Below, one piece after another: positions 50,516 through 60,339 of a stretch of 64,000 nt of DNA. A program made the position numbers and the translations under genes. This DNA comes from Polyangium mundeleinium (GTDB lineage Bacteria > Myxococcota_A > Polyangia > Polyangiales > Polyangiaceae): NCBI RefSeq assembly GCF_028369105.1, contig NZ_JAQNDO010000001.1, positions 1,178,001 through 1,242,000 on the forward strand, in the 5' to 3' direction. The notes under the pieces are model-generated. The model was not told where the DNA came from, made no database searches, and saw only the letters and a list, made by a program, of their open reading frames with translations. Position 1 is the first letter of the stretch. Each line of letters starts with the position of its first letter.

Positions 50516-51335
50516 GGGGGCTCCTTGAGGATCGGCCGGCCCGCTCCGGGCTGGCGTCGTTGGCGCGGGGCCAGAGCAGCTCCTGTGCCACGTCGATAAC
50601 ACCTGAAATTGCCGAGGATTCGAGGCGATCGCCGGCGGCCCCGCGAAAAGGCGTGCGCTCGGATCGATCACGGGGGTGATCGACGAAATCACCCCTCGCT
50701 GCGCGAGGCCGCTCCTCCCGTAGATTTCGCACCGTGGCGTTTGGGCATCCTCGCGGGCGTTGTCCCCCCATCAAGCTCGCAGGGAGCAGCTTCGGTTGTC
50801 GTGATTGATTATTATCAGATTGCCATTCCGACCAGCGTGCGGTGGGTGCACAATCTGGCATTTCGCTGAACGCATCACGCTCCAGGAGCCGGATGGCCCG
50901 ATCCGGGCACGCGCGGGAAACGTGCGACGCACCGCGGCGACAGACCTCTCGGTGGATTCATTCCACGCGCAATTCGCGCAAGAGTGGCTCTTGTCGCGCC
51001 AGAACAGCTCGTCGATCCGCGGGTGCTGCCCGTCGTCCTCGGAGATTTCCCGTGTCGCCGGCCCTCGTGCCGCTGGCCCGGGATGTGCTCATGCGCACGG
51101 CCCGCCGAGCCTCAGGTTTGGCGCGGTAGGTCGACGTAAGCTTCTCATACGACTTTCTTGACGCCCCGTGTCCGGTCACGTGCACAGGTCACGTCCATGG
51201 GCGTTTCGACGCGAAGGAAACGAAAAACCGGTGCGGCGCATCCGGATGTTCAGTTTGCGCTTCACGAACCTGGCGTCTTGACGTCCATCCCTCGCTCGGC
51301 ATGGAGCCGCTTCCCGACAGATCAGGAGTTCTCTC
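50516..51335. other. Gene-free stretch, divergent upstream region
   Basis: These 820 bp between the GH8 start and the amidohydrolase start carry only short shadow-type frames. They must hold promoters for both divergent genes. An AT-rich patch lies near 50795-50825 (TTGATTATTATCAGATTGCC), unusual for this GC-rich region. No RNA gene was recognised. Confidence 0.45.
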
Positions 51336-52724
51336 ATGTGGAACCTAGCTTTTCGAACATCTTCGTTGGCCTTCGTCCTCCTTGCGACGGTTCATTGCGG
51401 GCCGGGAAATGAGAACACCACCGGAGCCGGCGGCACCGGCGGTACCGGTGGCTCCGGCGGCATCGGCGGCGGCACCGGCGGCACCGGCGGCACCGGCGGC
51501 ACCGGCGGTGGCACCGGCGGCACCGGCGGTGGTGAATGCGTGACCAGCGACAAGGCCATCCGGCTGGGCAAGCTCGTGAAGCCCGAGGATGGCACGGTCA
51601 TCGACAATGCAATCATCGTGATCCACGAGGATCGGATCAGCTACGTCGGCACGGATGAGAAGCAGATCCCGTGCGGAGCCAGCGTCATCGATTGGACGGC
51701 GTACACCGGTCTCCCCGGCCTCGTCGATGCCCACGTCCACTTCACCTACCAGACGGACCAGGAGCCGGGCACGCTCCCCTGGACCCGTGTCAACTGGCTG
51801 ATGAACAACAACGTCTACAAGCTCATGGACCTTGCCCGCAACGCCGCTCTCGCGACGCTCAAGACCGGCGTCACCACCGCGATCGACAAGGGAGGCCGCG
51901 ACTTCATCCTGAACCCCCTGCGCGCCGAGATCATGTCCGGCAAGACGCTGGGACCGCGGATGTACAACTCCATCGGCGGAATCTCGAATTACAAGTACCC
52001 GGCCGCGGTCCCCACCGAGGAATTGAAGAACTGGGTGCATCTCCAGGTGCTGCGCGGCGCCGACCTCGTGAAGGTATGGGCTGACAAGTGCACCGACCAG
52101 ACGCTCGAATGCTCGCCGACGTTCACGTTCGACGAGCTCAAGCTGCTGGTCGACACGTCCCACCAGGAGGGTTTGCCCATCGCGATCCACGCGTACCACC
52201 AGGACACGGCCAAGCTCGCCATCATGGCCGGCCCGGACTCGATCGAGCACCCGGAGGGCCTCGACATGGTGGACTGCGGCAACATGATCGACAAGGGGAC
52301 GATCTACGTGCCGACCATCGATCACAACCGGTATTACAAGGACAACCTCGCGTTCTTCGGCTACGCCCCCGATCTGGAGGCGAAGTTCGAGGCGTACATC
52401 CAGGACAACCTCGCCAGCGCGACCCAGGCGCATCAGGTCGGCGTGAAGATCGCGATGGGCTCGGACGCCGTGTTCACCGGATTCGGCGAGAATACACGCG
52501 AGCTCGCCTGGCTCGTGCAGGCCGGGATGACCCCGCTCGAGGCGATCCGTACCGCCACCATCCATGGCGCCGAGAGCATCGGCGCCCAGAACGAGATCGG
52601 AAAGGTCGCGGTGGGCTACTACGCCGACATCATCGCGGTCGAGGGCGACCCCCTGACGGACATCAACGTCGTCATCAATGGGGTCCGCAAGGTGATGATG
52701 GGCGGGCGGGTCGCGGATTTCTGA
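51336..52724 (+). CDS. Exported amidohydrolase (imidazolonepropionase-like)
   Basis: A signal (WNLAFRTSSLAFVLLATVHC) ends in a Cys with His at -1, an atypical lipobox. A Gly/Thr linker (about 25-65) follows. The metal-dependent hydrolase domain (about 70-462) has the HxH in GLVDAHVHFTYQ, a carboxylated-Lys candidate in ADLVKVWADK, metal His in PIAIHAYHQD and DSIEHPEGLD, and the catalytic Asp in KIAMGSDAVFTG. The ending GYYADIIAVEGDPLTDINVV is typical of this clan. Substrate is unknown; secreted members often act on peptides or cyclic amides. Codon use and strand suit a single-gene unit. It is convergent with the next gene, 21 bp apart. Confidence 0.88.
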   Translation: MWNLAFRTSSLAFVLLATVHCGPGNENTTGAGGTGGTGGSGGIGGGTGGTGGTGGTGGGTGGTGGGECVTSDKAIRLGKLVKPEDGTVIDNAIIVIHEDRISYVGTDEKQIPCGASVIDWTAYTGLPGLVDAHVHFTYQTDQEPGTLPWTRVNWLMNNNVYKLMDLARNAALATLKTGVTTAIDKGGRDFILNPLRAEIMSGKTLGPRMYNSIGGISNYKYPAAVPTEELKNWVHLQVLRGADLVKVWADKCTDQTLECSPTFTFDELKLLVDTSHQEGLPIAIHAYHQDTAKLAIMAGPDSIEHPEGLDMVDCGNMIDKGTIYVPTIDHNRYYKDNLAFFGYAPDLEAKFEAYIQDNLASATQAHQVGVKIAMGSDAVFTGFGENTRELAWLVQAGMTPLEAIRTATIHGAESIGAQNEIGKVAVGYYADIIAVEGDPLTDINVVINGVRKVMMGGRVADF

Positions 52725-52745
52725 CGAGGCCCGCTCGCTCCCCAC

Positions 52746-54134
52746 CTACTTCGGCGCCTTGAGCACCCCGCCATCCACTTGGTTGGGCCCGACGCCATAA
52801 TTCGCCCAGTATACATGCGTCCCGTCGACGGCGACCCCGCGCGGGGCCGGCTGCTTGTCCGCGATGGTGACCGCCGGACCACCCGCGATGGGCACGGCGA
52901 ACACCGCTCCGTCGGCGAGCTGCCCGTTCTCCGTCCATGCGGACGTGTAATAAATACGCTCGCCGTCGGTCGCGAACGCCCATGGATTGGGCACGCCCGT
53001 CACCAGCGCGACGGGCACGCCGTCCGCGAACGGGATCTTCCACACCTTGCCGTCGGCGTACTTGCCGTTCGTGGCTGGACCCACGTCGAGCACGTACAGG
53101 TTTTCTGCGTCCGAAAGGAGATCGATCCCGGACCAGGTGCCGGGCGTGAACACCGTCGCCGCGCCGCCTGCTTGCGGCACGCGAAGGATCTGAGAGGGCT
53201 CGGCGGAGAGGACATACACATCGGCTTGATGCAGCGTGATTCCTCGGAGGAACAGGGCCGACGCGTCCGCGAGCTTCGTCGAGGTCCCGTTGCCACCGGC
53301 GCCCCACGTCGTCTTCACGATGGCGTTTTTGGGCGACTGACCGTCGCCCTTCGCGCACCAATACACGGCCGTTGCATTTCCAGAAGGATCGATGTTTCCG
53401 AGCGCAATCTTGTGCGGCTGCCCGTGATTCACGGCGGGCTCCACGATGTGGACCTGGCCAAACCCGCTCTTGTTGACCATCGAGATGTAGCCGAAGATCG
53501 GCGAAGACGGCGTCGTCCAAAAAAGTTTGCCTCCGACGATCTCCATCGTCCTTGCGCCGAAGGCCTGCACGCCCTCCTCCTTGTTCACCTTGGACGTGGC
53601 GCCCCCGGCGAGCGGCATGCTCAGGATATCGATATGCGACGAGAAAAAGACGCGGAGCTCGTCCACGCGCACCAGCTCGGCTTGATGGCCCGTATACAGA
53701 GCGGTGGCGGCGCACTGGCCCGCATTGCAGGCGGCGTCGAGGCATGAATGGCCGCAGGCGCCGCAGTGGTTCGGGTCCGTGGCGAGGTCCGCGCAAGCAT
53801 CGCCGCAGAGCACCTGATTGCCATTGCACATGAGCCCGCCGGAGCTCGTGGAGGTCGTCGTCCCCATGCCTCCCGTGCCGCCCATGCCTCCTGTGCCGCC
53901 TGCGCCGCCCACGCCACCTGTGCCGCCCGCGCCGCCGGTGCTGCTGGACGATGCGCTCGCGCCGCCGCTGCCGCTCGACGAGCTCGCGCCCCCCGTGCCT
54001 CCCGTGCCCCCCGCGCCGCCTGTCGAGGCGCCGGTCGACCCGGTGCTATCGCGGGGCGGGTCCGGGGTGCTGCCACATGCCGTGTTCATCGCGATCAGGA
54101 TCGCGCCGTTTACCCATAGAGTTCTGAGATGCAT
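52746..54134 (-). CDS. Beta-propeller lipoprotein
   Basis: The 462-residue protein has a signal (MHLRTLWVNGAILIAMNTAC) with lipobox NTAC and a long Gly/Ser/Thr linker (about 25-100). A Cys module follows (about 100-145, LCGDACADLATDPNHCGACG, the four-Cys pattern of many myxobacterial exoproteins). Then comes a series of blades with motifs such as DELRVFFSSHIDILSMPLAG, AENLYVLDVGPATNG, ATDGERIYYTSAWTENGQL and AVDGTHVYWANYGV. This is the widely expanded WD/NHL-like family of Polyangiaceae surface lipoproteins. Ligand and role are unknown. Confidence 0.85.
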   Translation of the reverse strand: MHLRTLWVNGAILIAMNTACGSTPDPPRDSTGSTGASTGGAGGTGGTGGASSSSGSGGASASSSSTGGAGGTGGVGGAGGTGGMGGTGGMGTTTSTSSGGLMCNGNQVLCGDACADLATDPNHCGACGHSCLDAACNAGQCAATALYTGHQAELVRVDELRVFFSSHIDILSMPLAGGATSKVNKEEGVQAFGARTMEIVGGKLFWTTPSSPIFGYISMVNKSGFGQVHIVEPAVNHGQPHKIALGNIDPSGNATAVYWCAKGDGQSPKNAIVKTTWGAGGNGTSTKLADASALFLRGITLHQADVYVLSAEPSQILRVPQAGGAATVFTPGTWSGIDLLSDAENLYVLDVGPATNGKYADGKVWKIPFADGVPVALVTGVPNPWAFATDGERIYYTSAWTENGQLADGAVFAVPIAGGPAVTIADKQPAPRGVAVDGTHVYWANYGVGPNQVDGGVLKAPK

Positions 54135-54179
54135 GTTCCCATGCTACACGAAACTCGCCTCGTGAATGAGGGGGCCTTC

Positions 54180-57100
54180 CTATCCCTTTTCATCCCCGTC
54201 GCGGCGCGGGGTCACGACCTCGCCGGCGCCTATCGTGAAGTCGAGCTCCATGTACACGCCGGCGAGGGCCCGCAGGCGCACCCGCTCCTCGTCGCCTTCG
54301 CCGGCGAGCCCGAGCGCGCCTGCGAGGCCGGCGCGTCGCAAGACGGAGAGCTCGATCGGGCGCGGGAGCCTCGCGCTCACGCGGGAGGCGCCCATGCGGC
54401 GGCAGGGGGCCTCGACGATCGCCTGGTAACAGGCGATCTCGCGGCGGGCGGCGTCGCGGAATTGCTTGAGGAAGACCATGGTGACCGACCCGGTCCGCAG
54501 GCAGTCGACGGCGAGGGCGAGCACCTTTCGCTGCGCGCGGCCGTCGAGGCCCGCGGCGCCGAGCCAGGTCGCGTCGTGGCTCGCGCGCAGGGCGTCGAGG
54601 AGCGAGATCGCGGGCGCGCTTTCGCCGGCGTCGCGGACCTCGACGAGCCGCTCGTGGCGCCACGGGGTGAGGTCGCCGCCGCCCTCGGGCGGCAGCCACG
54701 CGTCGACATGGAGGGCGAGGGCGCCGGAGGTATGGGCCTCGAAGCCGAGAGCGGCGTGACCCTTCGGAAAACCCAGGACCTCACGGCCGCCGACGAGCGC
54801 CGCGCCGAGGTCGACCCAGAGGTAAGGGATGTAGGCGCCGACGGCGCGTGGTTCGAGCCGTCCGCCGCGGCGCTCGCAGATCACCACCGGGACGAGGAAG
54901 CCGAAATCGCGCTCCGCGACGACGCCCGGCGCGTCGATAGCCGACAGGAGGCGGTTGTCCTGGGCGTAGAAGACGACCGTCGGGCCGAGCGGGATATAGA
55001 CGCGCTCCTCGTGGAGACCGAGGTGGCGGCCGCAGAGGTCGCGCAGGCGACGCGGATCGGCCTGGAGGAGGGTGGCGACCATGACGCTCGACCGCGCGTC
55101 GTAGGGCGGCGAGGTCGACTCGTTGACGCCGCGCTCGATGTAGAGGGGGCGGGGGGCGTTCGCCGGCGCGGCGGGGCTGCCGCCGAGCCAGTCGTCGTGC
55201 ATCGGGATCGGCAGGCCCGTGAGCACCTGGGCGGCGCGGATGCCCGACATCGTCGCCGCTTCGACGCAGCCGAGGTTCATCGGCGTGAGGGTCCAGTCGC
55301 CTGCGAGGACGAGGTTTTCGTAGCCGGACTCGTCCGCGGCGAGGCGGTGGCGCGTCGTCCCCCGCGGGGAGAGGACATACCGATCGGAGGGGTGCTGGAC
55401 CGGGCTGAAGTGCTGGAAGGCGAGGGGATCGTCGCTCGACGCCGGCGCGTGGAGGCGGCTGCGATCGAGGGCGCCGTCGGGCCGGGAGATCGCAGGCCAG
55501 AGGTGGGCCGAGGACGCGTCGACATGGCGCGCCGTCAGCGTGCGCACGCGTTCGAGCTGTCGGGCGCCGTACCCCACGTAGGCAGAGCGCTCGATGGGCG
55601 GCGGCTCGTCGTCGTCCATCGCGGCGGTGAGGTACGCGAGGCTCCTCGGGCCCCCCGGCTCGGGGAAACTCTCGCGCGGCAGGAGGTGGCTCATGTCCGC
55701 CCAGGTATCGAGGGGCGCGGCGTAGGGGATCATCACCGGCGAGGGCAGGGGCCAGCCGGTCGCGCGGAGATCGTCGCGTTTCCAGAGTTGCGCCGACACG
55801 GTCGGCGTGGTCGTGACTTCCCGGAGCATCGCGGCGAAGCGTGGGTTTTCGGGGTCGGTGACGAGCTCCTCGCAGAGGGCTGGCAAAACGCCGAGGCCCA
55901 CGCCGAGGACGACCCGATCGAAATCGCGGCCGTCTTCGAGGAGGAGGGGCGGCTCCTGATCGGGAAACCGCGAGCCCCAATCTTCGAGGCACTCGCCGCT
56001 CGCGCGCAGGGCCTCGCCCCCGACGAGCTGCTCGTAGAGGGGCTCGCTCGGCCAGCAGGGCAGGCCCTTCACGTCGACGAGCGGCTCGTAGTCGGTGCCG
56101 TCCTTCACCGCGATCTGCCGGCCGATCTCGATCGCCGCGACGCGCCGGCGATCGGCCGAGAGGCGGAGCCTGTCGACCCGATGGAAGAACCGGAAACGCA
56201 CGCCGCGAAGGCGGAGGACTTCGTAGAGCGGGGCGAAGATCACGTCGCCCATCCCCGCCTGCATCTTGTAAAAAATCGCGCCGCGGTACGTATAGAGCAT
56301 CCGCAGCGTCCAGTGCAGGGCTGTCCCCGCACCGATCTCGCGGTCGGCGCTGTAGGCCCCGGCGTAGACGCCCGAGACCGTCGAGGCCCGCACGGAGGCC
56401 TTGGAGGCGCCGTGCCGCTGGAGCCACGCTCGGAAGTCCTCGTGGTCGAGGCGCCGCCAATCGACGTTGTCCTGGTCGGTTAGGCCTTCGGCGATCATCC
56501 CGCGGATCATCGCGAGCGTGATGTCCACGGCCACCCAGGCGCTCCGGATCTCCGGCTGCCGCGAAAGGAGCCGCTCGCCCCGGCGGAACACAGCGGCCGA
56601 CCAGGTGAGCAGCCGTCGGAGGAGCTCCTCGCGACGCACGGCCACGAGGCCCCGCTCGGGCGGGGCGAGGAGGTCGCGCAGGGACACGAGCAAGCGAGCG
56701 ACGCCCCGTCGGAGGACACGGAGCCCGACGCCGAGCGGCCGCGGGGTCGTGTCCGCGCCGCCGCGGAGCGCGGGCTGCGCGTCGAAGAGGTCGAGGAGGA
56801 ATTGCAACATGATCGGGATCAGCGCGGCCGGGGTGGGGACCTTTTGGCCGAGGCCCGGGGGATCGCTGTTCCGAGGAAAGAGGAGGGGCTGGTGCTGCCA
56901 GGTGCCTTCGGATTGCTCCTCGAAGACGATGAGCGAGTGCGGCTTGAATGCGTCTTCGAGGGTCGCGAGCGGCGCGCCGGCGGGACGCCCGAGCGCCTCG
57001 TAGCAGCGGCGCATCACGGAAAAGGCGTTGTCGTAGAAGCCGTAGAAAAGATGGAGGCCGTGCTCCTCGATGCGATCGAATCGCTCGCGGTTGCGGCCAC

Positions 57101-57245
57101 TCGCGCCCTTCCCGCCGAGGCGGTGCCCGTGCTGGTACACGGTGACCTCGTAGCGATCCTCCCAGCCGGGCACCTGGGTCAACTCGAAGGCCGTGGTCAG
57201 GGCGGCCATTCCTCCGCCCAGGATGACGATTCTTTCGCGACGCAC
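54180..57245 (-). CDS. Flavin oxidoreductase fused to acetoacetate-decarboxylase-like domain
   Basis: The N-terminal ~705 residues form an FAD-dependent amine-oxidase/desaturase-like enzyme. It opens RRERIVILGGGMAALTTAFE (dinucleotide fold), then GHRLGGKGASGRN and HGLHLFYGFYDNA, and ends with YENLVLAGDWTLTPMNLGCV followed by EAATMSGIRAAQVLTG, the C-terminal FAD signature. The last ~300 residues match the acetoacetate decarboxylase fold (VYIPLGPTVVFYAQ, GAYIPYLWVDLGAALVGGRE, VLGFPKGHAALGFEAH). The FPK Lys sits where the family places the Schiff-base Lys region. The neighbouring Lys of classical enzymes reads Gly here. The fusion suggests a two-step pathway or a terpenoid/polyketide tailoring step; the substrate is unknown. 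It is divergent from the STAND regulator, which may control it. Confidence 0.85.
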   Translation of the reverse strand: MRRERIVILGGGMAALTTAFELTQVPGWEDRYEVTVYQHGHRLGGKGASGRNRERFDRIEEHGLHLFYGFYDNAFSVMRRCYEALGRPAGAPLATLEDAFKPHSLIVFEEQSEGTWQHQPLLFPRNSDPPGLGQKVPTPAALIPIMLQFLLDLFDAQPALRGGADTTPRPLGVGLRVLRRGVARLLVSLRDLLAPPERGLVAVRREELLRRLLTWSAAVFRRGERLLSRQPEIRSAWVAVDITLAMIRGMIAEGLTDQDNVDWRRLDHEDFRAWLQRHGASKASVRASTVSGVYAGAYSADREIGAGTALHWTLRMLYTYRGAIFYKMQAGMGDVIFAPLYEVLRLRGVRFRFFHRVDRLRLSADRRRVAAIEIGRQIAVKDGTDYEPLVDVKGLPCWPSEPLYEQLVGGEALRASGECLEDWGSRFPDQEPPLLLEDGRDFDRVVLGVGLGVLPALCEELVTDPENPRFAAMLREVTTTPTVSAQLWKRDDLRATGWPLPSPVMIPYAAPLDTWADMSHLLPRESFPEPGGPRSLAYLTAAMDDDEPPPIERSAYVGYGARQLERVRTLTARHVDASSAHLWPAISRPDGALDRSRLHAPASSDDPLAFQHFSPVQHPSDRYVLSPRGTTRHRLAADESGYENLVLAGDWTLTPMNLGCVEAATMSGIRAAQVLTGLPIPMHDDWLGGSPAAPANAPRPLYIERGVNESTSPPYDARSSVMVATLLQADPRRLRDLCGRHLGLHEERVYIPLGPTVVFYAQDNRLLSAIDAPGVVAERDFGFLVPVVICERRGGRLEPRAVGAYIPYLWVDLGAALVGGREVLGFPKGHAALGFEAHTSGALALHVDAWLPPEGGGDLTPWRHERLVEVRDAGESAPAISLLDALRASHDATWLGAAGLDGRAQRKVLALAVDCLRTGSVTMVFLKQFRDAARREIACYQAIVEAPCRRMGASRVSARLPRPIELSVLRRAGLAGALGLAGEGDEERVRLRALAGVYMELDFTIGAGEVVTPRRDGDEKG

Positions 57246-57492
57246 GGGGCGGCGAGGATAGGGGGCCCGCGCAGGATTGTCCGGCGCGACAGCAAGGCTC
57301 GGGCGCTTTTCGAGGGGATTCCGCCCCGCGACCCCCTCGTTTTTCTTGTCGGGTAGGAAAATTTATATGGGTGTTCATGTGCCCCCACGGAAGCAGGGAC
57401 TTTCGACTTCGAGGCCTACGGTGGAAGAAGCCGCGAGAGCCCCGGGAACGTCGATGCTTTCCCGCTCGACGCAGCGGTCGTAGCATCCGTCC

Positions 57493-60276
57493 TTGGCATC
57501 AAACGTGACGAGAGGACGTGTTCGCTCATCGCTGCGGCTCCGTGTGCAGCCCGGATCGGCCCCCAAAGGGTTCGTCGGCCGGAGCGCCGATCTCGCCCGC
57601 GTCGAGCCGCTCATCGCCGAAGGAGCGCCGCTCGTCACGCTCACCGGCGCCGCGGGGATCGGCAAGACGGCGCTCGCGGCGCGTCTGGCCGAAAGGCTCG
57701 CGGATCCCGCGCAGGACGAGCCGCTGCGGGTCGGCTTTTGCGACCTCGAAGGCGCGCGCGGGGCCGCCGGAATCCGCGCCGCCGTCGCGCGCGCGATCGG
57801 CGTGCCCGAGCCCGAAGGGGCCGGCGAGCACGAGCTGATGGAGCGGATGGTCGGCTCGCTCGCGGCATTCGGGCCCGCGCTCCTGGTGCTCGACCATTTC
57901 GAGCACGTCGTCGAGCACGCCGACGCGACGGTGGGCGCGTGGCTCACCTCCGTGCCCGAGCTCCAGTTCCTCGTGACGAGCCGCGAGCGATTGCGCATCC
58001 CGGGCGAGGTCGTGCACGAGCTCACCCCGCTGTCGCTGCCCGAGCGGGACGATCTCGCCGGCAGCGAAGCCGTCGCGTTGTGGATGGCGCGCGTCCGCGA
58101 GGTGGTTCCCTCGTACGACCCGACGCCGGACGAAGTGCCCGTCGTGGCGCGCCTCGTGCGGGAGCTCGACGGACTCCCGCTCGCCATCGAGCTCGCGGCT
58201 GCGCGCTTCGGCACGCTCACGCCCGCCGAGCTGCTCGAACGTCTCGAACGGCGCATCGACGTCCTGCGGCGACGCGACAAGGCCGGCGGCCGTCAATCGA
58301 CCCTGCGCGACGCGATCGACTGGTCGTGGGGGCTCCTGGAGCCGTGGGAGCAGGAAGCCTTCGCGCAGTGCGCTGTCTTCCACGGCCGCATCGGCGCCGA
58401 CGCCGCCGAAGCGGTGCTCGATCCCGGCGGGGACGACGCGCTCGAGGCCCTGCAGGCGCTGCGCGACAAGTCGCTCCTGATCCATGCGCGGCACGACGAC
58501 GGCAAAGGCGAGCTGGGGCTTACGATGTACCTGAGCGTGCGCAAGTACGCCGAGGAGCGGCTCGTGGCGTCGGAGGGATGTGCTGCGGCGTTCGAGCGCC
58601 ACGCGCGTTACTTCCTCGCGTATGCTGAGCGCGGAGCCGCGCTCACGCGCAAAGATCCGAGCGCTGCCGCGCGGCGGCTGCTCGTCGAGCGAGAGAACCT
58701 GCTCGCGGTCGTGCGCCGAGGCCTCGCGTCGAGCGCTCCGAAGGAGGTGGAGGCCGCGCTCCGGATCCTCGTGGCGCTCGAAGAGCCCCGCTGGCACGAC
58801 GGCTCCCCTTCCGCGCACCTCCTCTGGCTCGACGAAGCGCTCGCGCACCCGTGCGCGGCCGAGGTGGATCCGCGCGTCCGTGGCCATGCGTTGATCGCCC
58901 GCGGGCGCGTGGCCTGGCGCGCCGCGAGGCTCGACGTGAGCGAGCGCGATTTCCACGAGGCGGTGGCGCTCGCGGTGCGCGCGAACGACGTGTCCCTCGA
59001 GTCGCTCGCCCGGCGCTTCCTCGCGCTCGTCCTGCTCCTGCGCGGGCGCTTCGACGAGAGCCGCAGCGCCGCCGACCACGCGCTCCGCCTCGCGATCGAG
59101 GTCGGCGACCGCCGCCTGGAGGGCCTCGCGTATGCGATGCTCGGCTTCGTCGCCCGCCTGCGCGGGGAGCAGCCGCGCGCCCGGATGCTCGTGGAGCAGG
59201 CGCTCGAACGCTTCCGCGAGGTGGGCGAAGCCCCCTTCGAGCTGAGCATGCGTCTCGAGCTCATGTACGTGCACCTCGACGCCGGGGAGCTCGATGCCGC
59301 GCGTGCCTACGCCGAGCAGGCGCTCGCCCATGCCCGAGCGCTCGGCCTCGCGCCGCCCCCGCGCCTGCTGCTCGGCTTGGGGCACGCCGCGCTCGAAGCA
59401 GGGGATCCGAGCGAGGCATCGCTTCGGTACCGCGAAGCCCGGGATGCGGCGCGCGCCACCGGCGAGCACACGCTGGAGGTGGCCGCGCTGGCGTGCGGAG
59501 CGGTCGTGCTCTTCGAGCAGGGGCGTCCTCTCGAAGCGCGGCTGGAGCTGCGCGAAACGCTCCCGCGGGTGCGTAGGCTCGGCCGGCATGTCTACTCGGG
59601 GCTCGTCACGGTCGTTTCGAGCGTGCTCGAAGCCGCGGTCGGCCACCTCGACGAGGCGCGCGAGCTGCTCGCGGCGGCCGAGCACGACCTCGACGCGGGG
59701 GCCGACACGCACTTGCCGGCGCTCGAAATCTGCAGAGGGTTCCTCGATCTGGCCGAGGCCCAGCGCGCTCGAACGAACGGCGACGGCGGGGCCGCGGCCG
59801 AGCTCGAAAGCGGCGCACACCGACGGCTCGGCGCCGTGCTCGCGACTGCGAACGGCGCGGGCGCTCGGTGGGTCACCGAGCTGCGTGTCCTCGCGCGCCT
59901 CCTCGGCAGCGCGCTCGCGACCCACGCGTCCCCGGCCCCCGCGGCTCCCACGGCGCCCCGCGTCCTGCGGATCGACGCCACCGGCCGCTGGTTCGAGCCG
60001 CCGCGGGGTCCGCGCGTCGCGTGTGCGAACCGACCGGTCATGCGGCGCCTCCTCGTCGCGCTCGCGCGGGCCCACCTCGTCGCGCCGGCCCGCCCGTCCT
60101 CCTTCGAGCAGCTCATCGAGATCGGCTGGCCCGGCGAGCGGATCCTGGCGGATGCCGCGCGCAACCGCCTCCACGTCATGCTGACCCGCATGCGTGATCT
60201 CGGGCTGCGCGAGGTCCTCCTCGGGAATGACCTCGGCTACTTCTTCTCGCCCGATCTCTCGCTCGATTTCTGCTGA
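57493..60276 (+). CDS. STAND ATPase-TPR regulator with C-terminal winged helix
   Basis: The frame opens at TTG 57493, and GTG 57505 is also plausible; no ATG fits. An NB-ARC-like ATPase domain (about 25-330) has Walker A in TLTGAAGIGKTALAARLAER, Walker B in PALLVLDHFEHVVE, the sensor TSRERLRIPGE and GLPLAIELAAARFG. TPR-like helices span about 370-800 (RFDESRSAADHALRLAIEVG, GEAPFELSMRLELMYVHLDA). The last ~110 residues look like an OmpR-type winged helix (FEQLIEIGWPGERILADAAR, NRLHVMLTRMRDLGLREVLL, DLGYFFSPD). The order resembles LuxR/SARP-type STAND activators but with DNA binding at the C-terminus. It is divergent from the flavin/decarboxylase gene (247 bp), a likely target. Confidence 0.87.
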   Translation: MASNVTRGRVRSSLRLRVQPGSAPKGFVGRSADLARVEPLIAEGAPLVTLTGAAGIGKTALAARLAERLADPAQDEPLRVGFCDLEGARGAAGIRAAVARAIGVPEPEGAGEHELMERMVGSLAAFGPALLVLDHFEHVVEHADATVGAWLTSVPELQFLVTSRERLRIPGEVVHELTPLSLPERDDLAGSEAVALWMARVREVVPSYDPTPDEVPVVARLVRELDGLPLAIELAAARFGTLTPAELLERLERRIDVLRRRDKAGGRQSTLRDAIDWSWGLLEPWEQEAFAQCAVFHGRIGADAAEAVLDPGGDDALEALQALRDKSLLIHARHDDGKGELGLTMYLSVRKYAEERLVASEGCAAAFERHARYFLAYAERGAALTRKDPSAAARRLLVERENLLAVVRRGLASSAPKEVEAALRILVALEEPRWHDGSPSAHLLWLDEALAHPCAAEVDPRVRGHALIARGRVAWRAARLDVSERDFHEAVALAVRANDVSLESLARRFLALVLLLRGRFDESRSAADHALRLAIEVGDRRLEGLAYAMLGFVARLRGEQPRARMLVEQALERFREVGEAPFELSMRLELMYVHLDAGELDAARAYAEQALAHARALGLAPPPRLLLGLGHAALEAGDPSEASLRYREARDAARATGEHTLEVAALACGAVVLFEQGRPLEARLELRETLPRVRRLGRHVYSGLVTVVSSVLEAAVGHLDEARELLAAAEHDLDAGADTHLPALEICRGFLDLAEAQRARTNGDGGAAAELESGAHRRLGAVLATANGAGARWVTELRVLARLLGSALATHASPAPAAPTAPRVLRIDATGRWFEPPRGPRVACANRPVMRRLLVALARAHLVAPARPSSFEQLIEIGWPGERILADAARNRLHVMLTRMRDLGLREVLLGNDLGYFFSPDLSLDFC

Positions 60277-60339
60277 ACCCGCGGGGGAACCTCGGATGTA
60301 AGCGGCACGTAAGCCCCCGTGACCGCACGGTGGAGCCTC

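Noticed and set aside
51420-51535. GGCACCGGCGGC-type short repeats
   Set aside because: They encode the Gly/Thr linker after a lipoprotein signal, a common myxobacterial feature; similar stretches at 53820-54050, 61930-62040 and 44950-45050 have the same explanation.
54129-56483. 784-residue open frame on the plus strand
   Set aside because: It is antisense to the flavin/decarboxylase fusion, which has clear FAD motifs.
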